Below, in pieces: positions 37,354 through 46,973 of a DNA stretch of 64,000 bases. Each line of letters opens with the position of its first letter. Position 1 is the first letter of the stretch. Position numbers and translations under genes: made by a program. Source of the DNA: Aliidiomarina sanyensis (lineage in GTDB: Bacteria; Pseudomonadota; Gammaproteobacteria; Enterobacterales; Alteromonadaceae). The stretch lies in NCBI RefSeq assembly GCF_003987175.1, contig NZ_PIPM01000002.1, positions 186,001 through 250,000 of the forward strand. Reading direction: 5' to 3'. The notes beneath the pieces were generated by a model that searched no databases, was not told where the DNA came from, and was given only the letters and a program-made list of their open reading frames with translations.

Positions 37354-39572
37354 TATCCGATCGCTCCCTTAACCATCGCTCGAGCGGCAGAAACAATAGC
37401 TTCTTTGGCGGGTAAAACGTGATAAGCGGCCTTCGCAAGTGGAATAAACGAGTCGTCCGCACACAAACGACCAAGCTTCCCAGCAAAATCCTGCTCTTGC
37501 AGTCGGGTCCATAACTCTTCGGACACGGAACCCGTTTCACGACATTCATCCACGATGAGCACCCGACGCGAGTCACCAATGCTTGTGATTAATGCATCCA
37601 TTGGTAATGGATGCAGCCAGTGCAAATCCACGACCTTGACATGAATTCCATCGCCACGCAGGACCTCTTCGGCTTGGCGACTTAAATAGTAGCCATTACC
37701 GTAGGTGACGATCGTGATATCTGCAATGCGCGCTTCATCCATCGTGAAGGAAGACACTTCACCAAACGCAATGCGCTCTTCAGGCGCAGGGTAAGCAAAA
37801 CTCCACTTCCCGTCTCCGGGTTCGCACAGGTCCTTTTGATTGTACAAAGCGATGGGTTCCAAAAAAATGACCACGCGCTTTTGCTCATCTGCAAGTCGCA
37901 CTGCCTCCCGAAGCAATTTCGCGGCACTTTCACCATTGGAGGGACAAACTAAAATAACGCCTGGCAAGTCACGAAATACTGCAAAGCTGTTGTCGTTATG
38001 GAAGTGACCGCCAAAGCCCCGCTGATAGGCTAAGCCCGCAATACGAATGACCATGGGGTTGGTAAACTGACCACTACTAAAAAACGATAGGGTTGCGGCC
38101 TCGCCACGAATTTGGTCTTCCGCATTATGCACATAAGCCAAAAACTGAATCTCAGGAATAGGCAGTAAACCATTATGCGCACAGCCGATCGCCATCCCCA
38201 AAATGCTCTGTTCATCCAATAATGTATTGATCACTCGATTCGGCCCAAACTGCTGAATCAGTCGACTTGTGACGCCATAGACACCACCCTTTTTGCCAAT
38301 ATCCTCTCCCATCATGACTGTGTTCGGATATTGAGCCATCAGGTCGAGCAACGCCCAATTCAATAGCTTGTTCAGCGTTTGCGGCTTCCCGAGGTTGTGC
38401 TTCTCATGGGAAAATAAGGCAGCACGTTGTGCTGGATTCAAGCTCGGCGGCAAGGGCTTTGCAGGCCGCTCAGGCGTGATAGAGGCCATGACCGCTGCCG
38501 CGTCAGCAAGTTTAGGCCGCTTAATCGCCTCACGACCCACGGCTCGGACTCGGGCAAATAACGCGTCTAAATAACCTCGCATGGTCTCGCGATCAGCAAT
38601 TTCATATGCCTCAAGCAACGCCAGACTCGTTCGGAGTGGATCATGCAGTTCATTGTGCGCGATTTGTTCTTTACTCAGATAGGTCATTTCCGCATCGGAC
38701 CCTGCGTGCCCGTACAGACGCACGCATTTCATGTGCAAAAACACAGGCTGCCGGCGTTTCCTTGCAATGCGTTCTGCCTCTTGAGCAGCACGATAGATAT
38801 CAAGAACATTGCGTCCGTCACAGGCGATATAATGCAAGCCTGGACGTTGCCGAAAACCCGCCTCAATCCAGCCGTGTGGTGTCTTGGTGCTGATGCCAAT
38901 CCCATTGTCCTCACAGACAAAAATAATCGGCATGGGGACATTCTGATAGGCCGCCCAACAGGTTGCGTTAATCGCTCCCTGCGCCGTGCTGTGATTCGCA
39001 GACGCATCACCCAAACTGCAAACGACCACGCTGTCGGAAGGGACTTCACCCGTCACCGATAATCGTTTGGTCAGTCCAATACTGTGGGCCATTCCCGCTG
39101 CCTTTGGCAAATGCGATGCAATGGTGCTAGTTTGCGGCGGCACAAACAGGTTTTTCGAACCGAGGACTTTATGCCGGCCATGACTGATTGGGTCATCAGC
39201 GCTCGCAGCAAAGCTTAACAGCATGTCATAGATAGGCGTGCTGCCAGGCAGCTGTTTTTGTCGTTGAATGAAAAATGCACCCGAACGATAATGAAGGAAG
39301 GCCATGTCGGTCGGTTTTAGCGCAGCGGCGATCGCCGCATTCCCCTCATGACCTGCAGAACCAATGGTGTAGAAACTCTCCCCCATTGCTTGCAGCTCAC
39401 GACTATGCACATCGAGCACACGGCTCGTGAGCTGTGTATCGATCCAGTCAAACAAATCAGCAGCCGAAAGCCCTAAGCCATGGAGATCGGGCACGCTCTC
39501 GAGCGGAGGAAGCGGCGCATCAAACAGCGCTGCCATGAGGCGCTCTTGGAGCGCAGAAGTCGCAGCAGCCAT
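37353..39572 (-). CDS. Fused alpha/beta E1 component of a 2-oxoacid dehydrogenase
   Basis: A 739-residue thiamine-diphosphate enzyme joining both E1 subunits in one chain. The alpha part (1 to about 370) has HYRSGAFFIQRQ, the cofactor motif GDASANHSTAQGAINATCWA and the phosphorylation-loop-like HGRHKVLGSKN. The beta part (from about 390) has MMGEDIGKKGGVYGVTSRL, LDEQSILGMAIGCAHNGLLP and EIQFLAYVHNAEDQI. It would decarboxylate a branched-chain or dicarboxylic 2-oxoacid; the partner E2 and E3 are not in the window. Its position beside glutaryl-CoA dehydrogenase makes 2-oxoadipate (lysine breakdown) one possible substrate, but branched-chain 2-oxoacids are equally possible. It starts 6 bases after the preceding gene. 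Confidence 0.85.
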   Translation of the reverse strand: MAAATSALQERLMAALFDAPLPPLESVPDLHGLGLSAADLFDWIDTQLTSRVLDVHSRELQAMGESFYTIGSAGHEGNAAIAAALKPTDMAFLHYRSGAFFIQRQKQLPGSTPIYDMLLSFAASADDPISHGRHKVLGSKNLFVPPQTSTIASHLPKAAGMAHSIGLTKRLSVTGEVPSDSVVVCSLGDASANHSTAQGAINATCWAAYQNVPMPIIFVCEDNGIGISTKTPHGWIEAGFRQRPGLHYIACDGRNVLDIYRAAQEAERIARKRRQPVFLHMKCVRLYGHAGSDAEMTYLSKEQIAHNELHDPLRTSLALLEAYEIADRETMRGYLDALFARVRAVGREAIKRPKLADAAAVMASITPERPAKPLPPSLNPAQRAALFSHEKHNLGKPQTLNKLLNWALLDLMAQYPNTVMMGEDIGKKGGVYGVTSRLIQQFGPNRVINTLLDEQSILGMAIGCAHNGLLPIPEIQFLAYVHNAEDQIRGEAATLSFFSSGQFTNPMVIRIAGLAYQRGFGGHFHNDNSFAVFRDLPGVILVCPSNGESAAKLLREAVRLADEQKRVVIFLEPIALYNQKDLCEPGDGKWSFAYPAPEERIAFGEVSSFTMDEARIADITIVTYGNGYYLSRQAEEVLRGDGIHVKVVDLHWLHPLPMDALITSIGDSRRVLIVDECRETGSVSEELWTRLQEQDFAGKLGRLCADDSFIPLAKAAYHVLPAKEAIVSAARAMVKGAIG

Positions 39573-39578
39573 AATCCG

Positions 39579-40760
39579 TTAGGCGCCGAATGCAGCCAGA
39601 CCGGTTTGCGCGCGACCTAAAATCAAGGCGTGGACGTCATGGGTGCCCTCGTAGGTATTCACCGCTTCAAGATTCATCACATGACGAATGACGTGATATT
39701 CGTCTGCAATGCCGTTTCCACCATGCATATCACGCGCAACGCGCGCAATATCGAGGGCTTTGCCGCAGCTATTTCGTTTGATCAGGCTAATCGTCTCAGG
39801 CGCGAGCAGCCCCTCATCCGCAAGACGTCCTGCTTGAAGCGCACCAAGCAAACCAAGACTGATATCGGTTTGCATATCGGCAAGCTTCTTTTGTACTAGC
39901 TGTGTGGCCGCCAGTGGTCGACCAAACTGAATTCGATCCAGAGTATATTGGCGCGCGGCATACCAACAAAATTCAGCGGCACCCAGCGTTCCCCAAGCGA
40001 TGCCATAACGTGCTTTGTTCAAACAACTGAATGGACCTTTCAGACCTTTTACCTCAGGAAATATATTTTCTTCAGGTACGAACACTTGATCCATCACAAT
40101 CTCACCGGTAATGGACGCACGTAAACTAAATTTTCCGTCTATTTTCGGCGCACTGAGGCCTTGCATCCCTTTCTCAAGGACAAAGCCACGGATCTCACCA
40201 TCAAGCTTTGCCCAGACCACAAAAACATCGGCAATAGGACTATTGGTAATCCACATTTTAGAGCCGGTCAGCTGATACCCCCCATCCACTCGTACCGCTC
40301 GCGACTTCATGCTCGCTGGATCAGAACCCGCATCCGGTTCGGTTAAACCAAAACAGCCGACCCATTCGCCGGTGGCTAACTTCGGCAGGTATTTCTGACG
40401 CTGCGCTTCAGTTCCAAAGGTATAAATAGGATACATGACGAGGGAACTCTGGACACTCATGGCACTTCGATAACCCGAGTCGACCCGCTCCACTTCTCGT
40501 GCAATCAGCCCATAACAGACATGATTGACCCCTGCACCCCCGTAGTTTTCCGGAATGGTTGCACCAAGCAGACCCATCTCACCCATTTCACTCATAATTG
40601 CGCGATCGAAATGCTCTTCGCGATTCGCCATCAGCACACGAGGCATCAGTTTCTCCTGACAGTACGCATGAGCACTGTCACGAATCATTCGCTCTTCGTC
40701 CGTTAACATACCATCCATCAAAAAGGGGTCTTGCCAATCAAATGCGGCACGGCTACTCAT
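39579..40760 (-). CDS. gcdH: Glutaryl-CoA dehydrogenase-like acyl-CoA dehydrogenase
   Basis: A 393-residue FAD enzyme. The catalytic base is E371 in [17 protein letters not shown], the ending characteristic of glutaryl-CoA dehydrogenases, which oxidise and decarboxylate glutaryl-CoA to crotonyl-CoA. [20 protein letters not shown] is the FAD-contact segment, and the arginine in [16 protein letters not shown] is the substrate-carboxylate region of this group. First gene of a three-gene unit with the fused E1 and the acyltransferase. CGGAGAG lies upstream of the ATG. The neighbouring minus-strand terminator at 40833 insulates it from the gene upstream. Confidence 0.88.
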   Translation of the reverse strand: MSSRAAFDWQDPFLMDGMLTDEERMIRDSAHAYCQEKLMPRVLMANREEHFDRAIMSEMGEMGLLGATIPENYGGAGVNHVCYGLIAREVERVDSGYRSAMSVQSSLVMYPIYTFGTEAQRQKYLPKLATGEWVGCFGLTEPDAGSDPASMKSRAVRVDGGYQLTGSKMWITNSPIADVFVVWAKLDGEIRGFVLEKGMQGLSAPKIDGKFSLRASITGEIVMDQVFVPEENIFPEVKGLKGPFSCLNKARYGIAWGTLGAAEFCWYAARQYTLDRIQFGRPLAATQLVQKKLADMQTDISLGLLGALQAGRLADEGLLAPETISLIKRNSCGKALDIARVARDMHGGNGIADEYHVIRHVMNLEAVNTYEGTHDVHALILGRAQTGLAAFGA

Positions 40761-40832
40761 GGGTCTCTCCGAAGCGAAAATGCAGTTTTGTTTTTGCTAA
40801 GTTGTGTAGTCAACGTACTATATGCACCGGCC

Positions 40833-40867
40833 AAAAAAAATACCCCGGAGGTGAAATCCGGGGTATT
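40833..40867 (-). terminator. Intrinsic terminator after the coiled-coil protein gene
   Basis: AATACCCCGGA (40839-40849), a 7-base loop and TCCGGGGTATT (40857-40867) form an 11-bp stem. On the minus strand this is followed by eight T. It ends the transcript of the gene at 40896-41636 and separates it from gcdH. Confidence 0.92.
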
Positions 40868-40895
40868 TATGACTGATAAGACCAATATAAAAACG

Positions 40896-41636
40896 TTAGG
40901 GGCGCTGCAGAGAACGATCAACGAATATTTGGAAATCATCTTCCTCAGCGCGCTCCAGAATCATGGTCGAGGTTAGGTCTTGCAGACCCTCTACATTGCG
41001 CAATTCTGTTGTGAATAAGCGCGCATCAAAGGGCCGTTGGTCGAGCGATGTGACGCGCAGTCGACACATATATGTACGACACTCAATTTCCTCAACCTGA
41101 TAATGCCGCAAACCTTCCACATTGACGAACATATCACGCAATTGTTGTTCCGCAGGGAATGCCCACTCGGGATCGACCGGTTCATTCTCTAAACGCAGTT
41201 CAAAATCGTCTAAGTTCAGCATACGGGCTTGGGCATTTTCCAGCGCCTCCCGCACCTGCGGATCATTCAGGTTGCTTACGGGACCACGATCAGCCGCTGC
41301 GTCGTCCTCCGGCAAAGACTCCCAATCTTCCTCTTCCGCATAGAACTCGGCTTCCTCAAGCGCATCTTCCAGCGCATCAGCTTCCCGTTGCGTCAAGATG
41401 CGTGTCAAAGCACGGTTCTCCGCTTGTAACTCATTCACGAGTGCTTCGAGATTGAGCACACGCCGTTGATCGAAATCCAACGGTTCAGGTTCTGGTATCG
41501 CGCGCAGCGCTGTGATTTCTTGCTCTGCCGCCTGCAAATTTGTTTCAACGTCAGCGATGTGCGAGCGTGCCTGCCACAAAATAATCGCCAAAATACAGAT
41601 GATTGCAATGTACATCCAATGCAAAAATTTGGACAC
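40896..41636 (-). CDS. Membrane-anchored acidic coiled-coil protein, unknown
   Basis: A 246-residue protein I do not recognise. It has one N-terminal membrane helix (7-23), then a coiled coil (about 27-95, DVETNLQAAEQEITALRA and LEALVNELQAENRALTRIL), a highly acidic stretch (EDALEEAEFYAEEEDW), and a C-terminal domain (about 155-246) with two cysteines (ECRTYMCRLRV) that could form a disulfide in the periplasm. AGGAGG lies upstream of the ATG. It is monocistronic: divergent from chaC and closed by a terminator. The topology (anchor, coil, periplasmic domain) suggests an envelope scaffold or sensor, but this is inference. Confidence 0.72.
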   Translation of the reverse strand: MSKFLHWMYIAIICILAIILWQARSHIADVETNLQAAEQEITALRAIPEPEPLDFDQRRVLNLEALVNELQAENRALTRILTQREADALEDALEEAEFYAEEEDWESLPEDDAAADRGPVSNLNDPQVREALENAQARMLNLDDFELRLENEPVDPEWAFPAEQQLRDMFVNVEGLRHYQVEEIECRTYMCRLRVTSLDQRPFDARLFTTELRNVEGLQDLTSTMILERAEEDDFQIFVDRSLQRP

Positions 41637-41761
41637 ACCGTCCTCCTGAAAACCAAAGTTTATTGACTATGGTAGTATATGCCATCGAATACACTTCGCG
41701 ACATATTTACTGCAATCACCCATGGTAAAGACCTATATTTGAATAGATTAGGAGGCCTTGA

Positions 41762-42322
41762 ATGCCCCATGACACGCAAGCCATCAATAAAAACCGTCAA
41801 AATCTTGAAGGATTGGAGAGCGTTTGGGTTTTTGGGTATGGCTCGCTAATATTTAAGGCAGATTTCCCATACATCGAGCGGCGAGCGGCACGTATTGATA
41901 ACTGGCAACGGCGGTTCTGGCAGGGCTCCCATGATCATCGCGGTACACCGGAAGCGCCCGGCCGGGTGCTCACACTGGTTGAAGTGCCGGGAACCACGTG
42001 CCGAGGGATGGCATATAAAGTTACGCCCGATGTTTTCGCCCATCTCGATCATCGAGAGAAAAATGGCTACCTCCGATTCGAGACGGCATTTCATTTTGAT
42101 GACGGGACAGAAGCACAGGGGCTTGTGTATATCGCAACGGAAGAGAACGAGGCGTGGCTTGGTCCAGCGTCAGAGCATGACATCGCAGCTCATATTGCGA
42201 AGAGTGAAGGACCTAGTGGACCGAATGATGAGTATGTCTTGCGGCTTGCAGAAGCCTTACGCGCGATGGATGAAGACGACCCGCATGTATTTATGATTGC
42301 TGATTACCTCAGTCAACCGTGA
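41762..42322 (+). CDS. chaC: ChaC-family gamma-glutamylcyclotransferase
   Basis: A 186-residue enzyme that cleaves glutathione to 5-oxoproline and Cys-Gly. VFGYGSLIFKADFPYIERR (23-41) is the substrate loop with YGSL. RFWQGSHDHRGTPEAPGRVL is the ChaC signature, and the catalytic glutamate is probably E99 in LDHREKNGYLR. Length agrees with ChaC (E. coli about 230; ChaC2 about 180). AGGAGG precedes the ATG. No partner gene: the next gene converges on it. Confidence 0.92.
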   Translation: MPHDTQAINKNRQNLEGLESVWVFGYGSLIFKADFPYIERRAARIDNWQRRFWQGSHDHRGTPEAPGRVLTLVEVPGTTCRGMAYKVTPDVFAHLDHREKNGYLRFETAFHFDDGTEAQGLVYIATEENEAWLGPASEHDIAAHIAKSEGPSGPNDEYVLRLAEALRAMDEDDPHVFMIADYLSQP

Positions 42323-42345
42323 GATGAACCGCAGGCATGACGTCT

Positions 42346-43363
42346 TCATGACGTGCCCAAGGCATACCACAGAAATACGAGTGCGAAGCCGAATAAATAC
42401 AACAAACCAATCCATGCCCACCCATGTAGCAGCCGTCGACGGCGCGTCTGTGTGCCGGATTGTCGCACCAAGCTGAAGTTTAACCACGCGAAAATCGGTG
42501 TTGTCAGGAAGGCGGCTGTCATCGCAAAGGTCAGCATCGGGCTTAAGGCACCTCGGAAAAATAGAATCACCCCCATTCCAAGTCCCGCCTGCAACAACAA
42601 GAGGATACGATATCCACCCTTATCGACGTTGGTGTGGGGCGCGTCGACCGCAAGCCGTCCCGTTAATAAAAGCCCGGTAATGTGCAAGCCCCGCGCGTAT
42701 CCATCCAATACCGTGAGCGTGGTTCCGAACATACAGAAAAAAGCCACCGTGGCCACAAGCCATCGAGTCCACTCCCCAAGGCTGTCCGCATACATGTTCA
42801 CGAGCTGTTGCGCGAATGCCGCACCCGCCATTGCAATTGTTTGCTCACTTCCATGTTGGACCAAGGCTCCGAGCGCAAGGAAACAAAGCGCAAGGCCAGC
42901 CGTGACCCAGTAACCTAAGTTAAAATCAAACAACCCGCCCTTCCGCGAAACAGGAAGAATACGTCGCTTTTCTTGGACCCAAATCGAATTGATGACGGAT
43001 ATTTCAATCGGGGGCGGCAGGAAAAATGAAGTAGAGCAAGCTGGCTGTCAACAATAAAACCCCCGCCGTATTCACAATCGCCGCGAGGATATTGAGGATT
43101 AAAAACCCCCACAAATAAATCCGGCCTTTTCGAAAGTAGCCATGAAGCAAGCTTTCATTGTGCGTTAGCGTGTAATCAACACCGAACCGGAAAAATGGAT
43201 ATTTAAGTACATTGATGAGCAGAATGAGGCCCGCCAACTGCCAACCAAACAAAGCCCCCGCTTGAGTGGACGCAACGAGGTGTGAACCTCCAATGGCGGC
43301 GGTGGCCATCAGAATCCCGGGGCCGATGGCACTCCAAATAGACGTTGTTTCGCGTGCTGACAT
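42346..43363 (-). pseudogene. NRAMP-family metal transporter, broken by internal deletion and frameshift
   Basis: Two pieces of one NRAMP-type divalent metal transporter in different frames. The N-terminal piece (43363 to 43004, 119 residues) has GPGILMATAAIGGSHLVAST, the usual first-helix motif, and reaches LLTASLLYFIF. The C-terminal piece resumes in another frame at about 43018 with PPPIEISVINSIWVQEKRR and runs to 42346. The remaining coding length is about 339 codons, whereas family members have about 410-420. The part missing between the pieces (helices after the third, up to the PAPIEIS motif) accounts for roughly 75-80 residues, so the damage is a deletion that also shifts the frame, not a single base slip. 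Confidence 0.8.
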
Positions 43364-43386
43364 AATTATTATTCTTGTGTGGTCAT

Positions 43387-43413
43387 AAAAAAGGCGCTCC
43401 GAAGAGCGCCTTT
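43387..43413 (-). terminator. Intrinsic terminator of the OmpA-family gene
   Basis: GGCGCTC (43393-43399) and GAGCGCC (43404-43410), extended by AAA/TTT pairs, form a stem with a UUCG tetraloop closed by C-G on the minus strand. Six T follow. It sits 50 bases after the stop of the OmpA-family gene. Confidence 0.92.
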
Positions 43414-43462
43414 CAATCTATCACAGCTTACATGGCTTCACGCAAGCAATGTTTCGTGCGAA

Positions 43463-44545
43463 TTAACGCGTTTGCGGTACACGAATCTCGACTGTTAAGC
43501 GAGCTTCAGTCCGACGGTTACGTGCGTTCGCTGGCAAGCTGATTTCGTTCACAACAGGCTGTGACATACCGTGACCTACGGTACGGATACGGCTACGGTC
43601 GATGCCGTGCTCGTTCACGAGGATGTCAGCGACTGCGCGTGCACGACGCTCAGAAAGACCTTGGTTGTACTCACGGGTACCGATCAAGTCAGTGTGGCCG
43701 TGCAGTGTCACTTGGGTATCTGAGTGCTCACGCATGAAGTCTGCCAAACGGCGAATATCACCACGATAGTCACTGGTTACACGTGCTGAATCGAATGCGA
43801 AGCCAACACGCAGGTCTTGTGAAACTTGCTCTGTGGTGTATACGGTACAGCCGCGCTCATCAACAACGTGGCCACGTGGCGTATTTGGACACTCATCACG
43901 GTAATCTGGTACACCATCACCATCTGAATCGGTGGTGCGGTCGATTGGATCATCTTCCACTACAGGTGCAACATCACGTGAACGCCAATTCGTCAGTAAT
44001 GGACCACCACTCCCAATCCGATAGTTTACTGAACCGATGAACTGCTGATCATCGAAATCAGAAGACGTTTGCAGCGCATACTCTGCACGCCAGAACCAAC
44101 GGTCGTTAATGTCACGCGCGTAACCAACGGTACCGCGGTACATGCGATCACGGTGGAACTGAACTTTCGTCTGGTTCACACCCAAGCCAAGGAAAAAGTT
44201 CCGGTTCAGGTGGAACAATACGTCTGTACCGAATAAACGGCCATACGACGTGCTATCAACCCCATCGACGCTCGCTTCAACGTAGTCGATGTACGAACGA
44301 ATGCTGAAACGGTCAGTCAACGGTACAGAAAACTCAAGACCCGGCTGAGGGGTATTGAAGCTGCTGTCTAGGTTGAATGGTGCTCCGTTATTGACGTGGA
44401 GGCGATCCGAGTCAAACTTAATTGTGCTGACACGAACACCCACAGCGATATCGTGTGTGCCTGAGTAATTCTCTGCTGCCGCCTGCGGTGCGACTAACAG
44501 AAGACCTGCTAATGCAGGGATGGTGATTCCAACTAATTTTTTCAT
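43463..44545 (-). CDS. OmpA-family porin with calcium-type linker
   Basis: A 360-residue outer-membrane protein. It has a signal peptide (1-24, APQAAA), an eight-stranded beta-barrel (about 25-195), a thrombospondin-3-like Asp-rich linker (DSDGDGVPDYRDECPNTPRG, two cysteines) and a C-terminal OmpA domain (about 245-355). The domain has TLHGHTDLIGTREYN and NQGLSERRARAV, which bind peptidoglycan. It anchors the outer membrane to the wall. GGGACCCCC lies upstream, with a near-consensus promoter and a 129-base leader, as expected for an abundant protein. It ends in a UUCG terminator. Confidence 0.93.
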   Translation of the reverse strand: MKKLVGITIPALAGLLLVAPQAAAENYSGTHDIAVGVRVSTIKFDSDRLHVNNGAPFNLDSSFNTPQPGLEFSVPLTDRFSIRSYIDYVEASVDGVDSTSYGRLFGTDVLFHLNRNFFLGLGVNQTKVQFHRDRMYRGTVGYARDINDRWFWRAEYALQTSSDFDDQQFIGSVNYRIGSGGPLLTNWRSRDVAPVVEDDPIDRTTDSDGDGVPDYRDECPNTPRGHVVDERGCTVYTTEQVSQDLRVGFAFDSARVTSDYRGDIRRLADFMREHSDTQVTLHGHTDLIGTREYNQGLSERRARAVADILVNEHGIDRSRIRTVGHGMSQPVVNEISLPANARNRRTEARLTVEIRVPQTR

Positions 44546-44906
44546 AAGGGGGTCCCTTCTCTACCTTTTTGTTACTCCACAACGTTTCGATGGTTTGGGG
44601 GTGAACCGGACGAAACCTCGGCAACATACATGCATGCGTTTACTTGCAGTCTATTGACCAGATCGAATGACGCAGTTTCGAGTATAACATTTAACCTAAG
44701 AAGGTCAAAGATATCCGGTACTAACAGGGGTTTTTTCGCAAGAAAATAAACGCCCTCACCGATCGATGACCTTTCTTCAGTTCTTAAGTCTACGTAGCGA
44801 CACCTTTTTTCGCGAGTCTACCTGCGTAAAATTTGTGCTAAGAGCTTTTCAACAAGACGCCACAACTTATTAACAGTTATCGGTTATGTCGCAAGGTCAA
44901 CTCACC
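44546..44906. other. Non-coding gap: OmpA-family promoter and leader, cpdB tail
   Basis: These 361 bases hold the promoter and 5' leader of the OmpA-family gene (to about 44708) and then the region after cpdB. AAGGTCA (44701-44707) recurs inverted as TGACCTT around 44767-44773. I see no clear terminator for the cpdB side arriving from the same strand, and no small reading frame worth calling. Confidence 0.5.
44681..44708 (-). promoter_or_regulatory. Near-consensus sigma-70 promoter of the OmpA-family gene
   Basis: On the minus strand TTGACC (44703-44708), a 16-base spacer and TATACT (44681-44686) match sigma-70 at 5 of 6 bases in each box, with an extended -10 TG. Transcription would start near 44674, giving a leader of about 129 bases before the ATG at 44545. 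Confidence 0.78.
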
Positions 44907-46907
44907 TTACTTTGTGTGTTGCGGAGCCCGTAACTCATACAGTGCGTAGCCCTGTTCATCCAATCCAATGGTCGTAAGCCCATCGGTATTTTGCACGATT
45001 TGTTGCGCGGCCGTGCTTGGACTCCCTCTGAAACGAAGGGAAACCTCGCTTGGGATCATCAATTCCCAATTCTTTACAGTCACGACACGCAATCGACCGT
45101 CAGCTTCACTTGTTTGTGTCCGCGCATAATCGGCAATGACCCGTCGCACTTCTGCGTCGCTCGCATACACAAGTGTCGAGCCATCAAGTCCGGGGAAGTT
45201 GCCGCCACCACCCGCCCGATAGTTGTTGGTTGCGATCAGAAATTGCTGATCCGGGCGAATCGCTTCGCCTTGCCATTTTAAATCAACGACTCGGTGGCTC
45301 TCTGGGTTAATAAGTTCACCGCCATTGGTGTACCGGCGCGGTTGCGTTGGATCGATTCGATAGGTAATGCCGCTAATGACATCAAAATTGAAACTCGGGA
45401 ACCGTGCAAGAAGTTCTTGTGGTTCGCTGCGCTCTGGGTCGATCTGTGTGAAGGCATTCGCCGACATCTCGAGCCATTCCCGCACTTGAGCTCCACTCAT
45501 AGAAACGACTTGCAAAGTATTCGGGTACACGTACAAATCGACCAAGTTACCGAGCGTAAACTCCCCCGCCTCGATCAGCGTGTAATCATGAGGCCCTTGA
45601 CTACCATTTCGAAAGGGTGCTGCAGCTGAAAGGACTGGTAGGTCTGCAGGGATCGAACCTTCCGCTTGAAGTTGCTTCACGTACCAGGTCTGAGCATCGT
45701 TAATCAGTTGCAACGCAGACTCCGGCATGACACGACCAAACAGTGAGGACACCCGGTGTTCAAGTTGCCCTAACGGTTCGTTCAACATGGTGAGGGTGGC
45801 CTCCTGCTCGCTTTGCAGCAACCGTTCAAGATGCGGATCTTTACGGTGATCAATGGCCCGCACAAGTACCTGCGAATCAATAATCTGCCAACCGTCATCG
45901 GTTTGCTCTAATCGCAAATCGATGATTCCTAGGTGATCTCCCCAATATCCCGGAGATACCGCAGGAACTCCGCGCACGAAACCACGCTCATTGTCCACAT
46001 CGGGTAAATTATCGTATGACGGTGAACCCGGGAACAACTGATGTTGATGGCCAAACAGAATTGCATCGATCCCTTCAACGCCCGCGAGTTGATACGACGC
46101 TTGTTCCGCAAACTTTGGATATTCTGGGTAGGTTCGCAAGCCCGAATGAGGCACCGCGATGACAATATCGGCACCTTCAGCACGCATCTGTGGAATGAAG
46201 TGTTCAGCTGCCGAAACCATGTCCCGCACGCGAACTTTGCCGGTGAGATGCTGCGCATCCCAACGCATGATCTGGGGTGGTACGAACCCAATCACCCCCA
46301 CGTGAATTCGGTGTTGCGCTCCGTATTGGTCAACAAAATCACGTTCTAAAATCACGTAAGGCGGCACTAACGGCTCGCCCCAAGCTCCCGCATATTTACC
46401 TGCGGTTTCCTCCGATTCTGCATAAAAGACGTTCGCGCTCACATAGGGAAACTCTGCTCCCGCGAGCGTGGCAAACATAAAATCAAGACCGTAATTGAAT
46501 TCATGGTTACCTAAATTTGCGGCATCAAACTGCAGATAATTTAATGCTTTCATGATCGGATGCACGGCATTTTCAAGGTATGCCACGCCTTGCTCTGCGG
46601 CCCAATCGCCCATGGCACTGCCTTGGATCAAATCGCCATTATCAATCAAGATATTATTTGGATTTTGGGCACGTGCTTCGTGAATTAACGCCGCAGTGTG
46701 TGCAAGGCCATACTGGGTCGTGGGGGTTTGACGAAAATAATCAAACCCAAGCATATAGGCATGCAAATCTGTCGTTTCCATAATGCGCACATCGATGTGC
46801 GGAGCCGCTTGATGTTCCGGAACCTGAACTGTACTCGGATTGCAAGCGCTTAGGGCAAACGCCCCCACCAACGCAAGCGTCACTCCGTAGGAACGATAAA
46901 GCATCAT
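44907..46907 (-). CDS. cpdB: CpdB-like 2',3'-cyclic nucleotide phosphodiesterase/3'-nucleotidase lipoprotein
   Basis: Periplasmic metallophosphatase of 666 residues that salvages nucleotides. The metal-binding motifs are METTDLHAYM, DNGDLIQGSAMGDW, NLGNHEFNYGLDFM, VPHSG and FGHQHQLFPG. The C-terminal nucleotide-binding domain contains APFRNGSQG and FLIATNNYRAGGGGNFPG. The N-terminal lipobox ALSAC (cysteine 22) makes it a lipoprotein, unlike soluble E. coli CpdB. Length is normal (E. coli 647). No terminator is obvious after it. Confidence 0.93.
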   Translation of the reverse strand: MMLYRSYGVTLALVGAFALSACNPSTVQVPEHQAAPHIDVRIMETTDLHAYMLGFDYFRQTPTTQYGLAHTAALIHEARAQNPNNILIDNGDLIQGSAMGDWAAEQGVAYLENAVHPIMKALNYLQFDAANLGNHEFNYGLDFMFATLAGAEFPYVSANVFYAESEETAGKYAGAWGEPLVPPYVILERDFVDQYGAQHRIHVGVIGFVPPQIMRWDAQHLTGKVRVRDMVSAAEHFIPQMRAEGADIVIAVPHSGLRTYPEYPKFAEQASYQLAGVEGIDAILFGHQHQLFPGSPSYDNLPDVDNERGFVRGVPAVSPGYWGDHLGIIDLRLEQTDDGWQIIDSQVLVRAIDHRKDPHLERLLQSEQEATLTMLNEPLGQLEHRVSSLFGRVMPESALQLINDAQTWYVKQLQAEGSIPADLPVLSAAAPFRNGSQGPHDYTLIEAGEFTLGNLVDLYVYPNTLQVVSMSGAQVREWLEMSANAFTQIDPERSEPQELLARFPSFNFDVISGITYRIDPTQPRRYTNGGELINPESHRVVDLKWQGEAIRPDQQFLIATNNYRAGGGGNFPGLDGSTLVYASDAEVRRVIADYARTQTSEADGRLRVVTVKNWELMIPSEVSLRFRGSPSTAAQQIVQNTDGLTTIGLDEQGYALYELRAPQHTK

Positions 46908-46973
46908 AAACCTCTTTCTTCTCGGTTAATCTTCGAACGCTGTGGCGTGTTTTCAGAGCAACAAACCACCGCG

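Noticed and set aside
42915-43112. Short minus-strand frame bridging the two NRAMP pieces
   Set aside because: It is the third, wrong frame over the deletion junction; its translation does not match NRAMP and cannot join the pieces.
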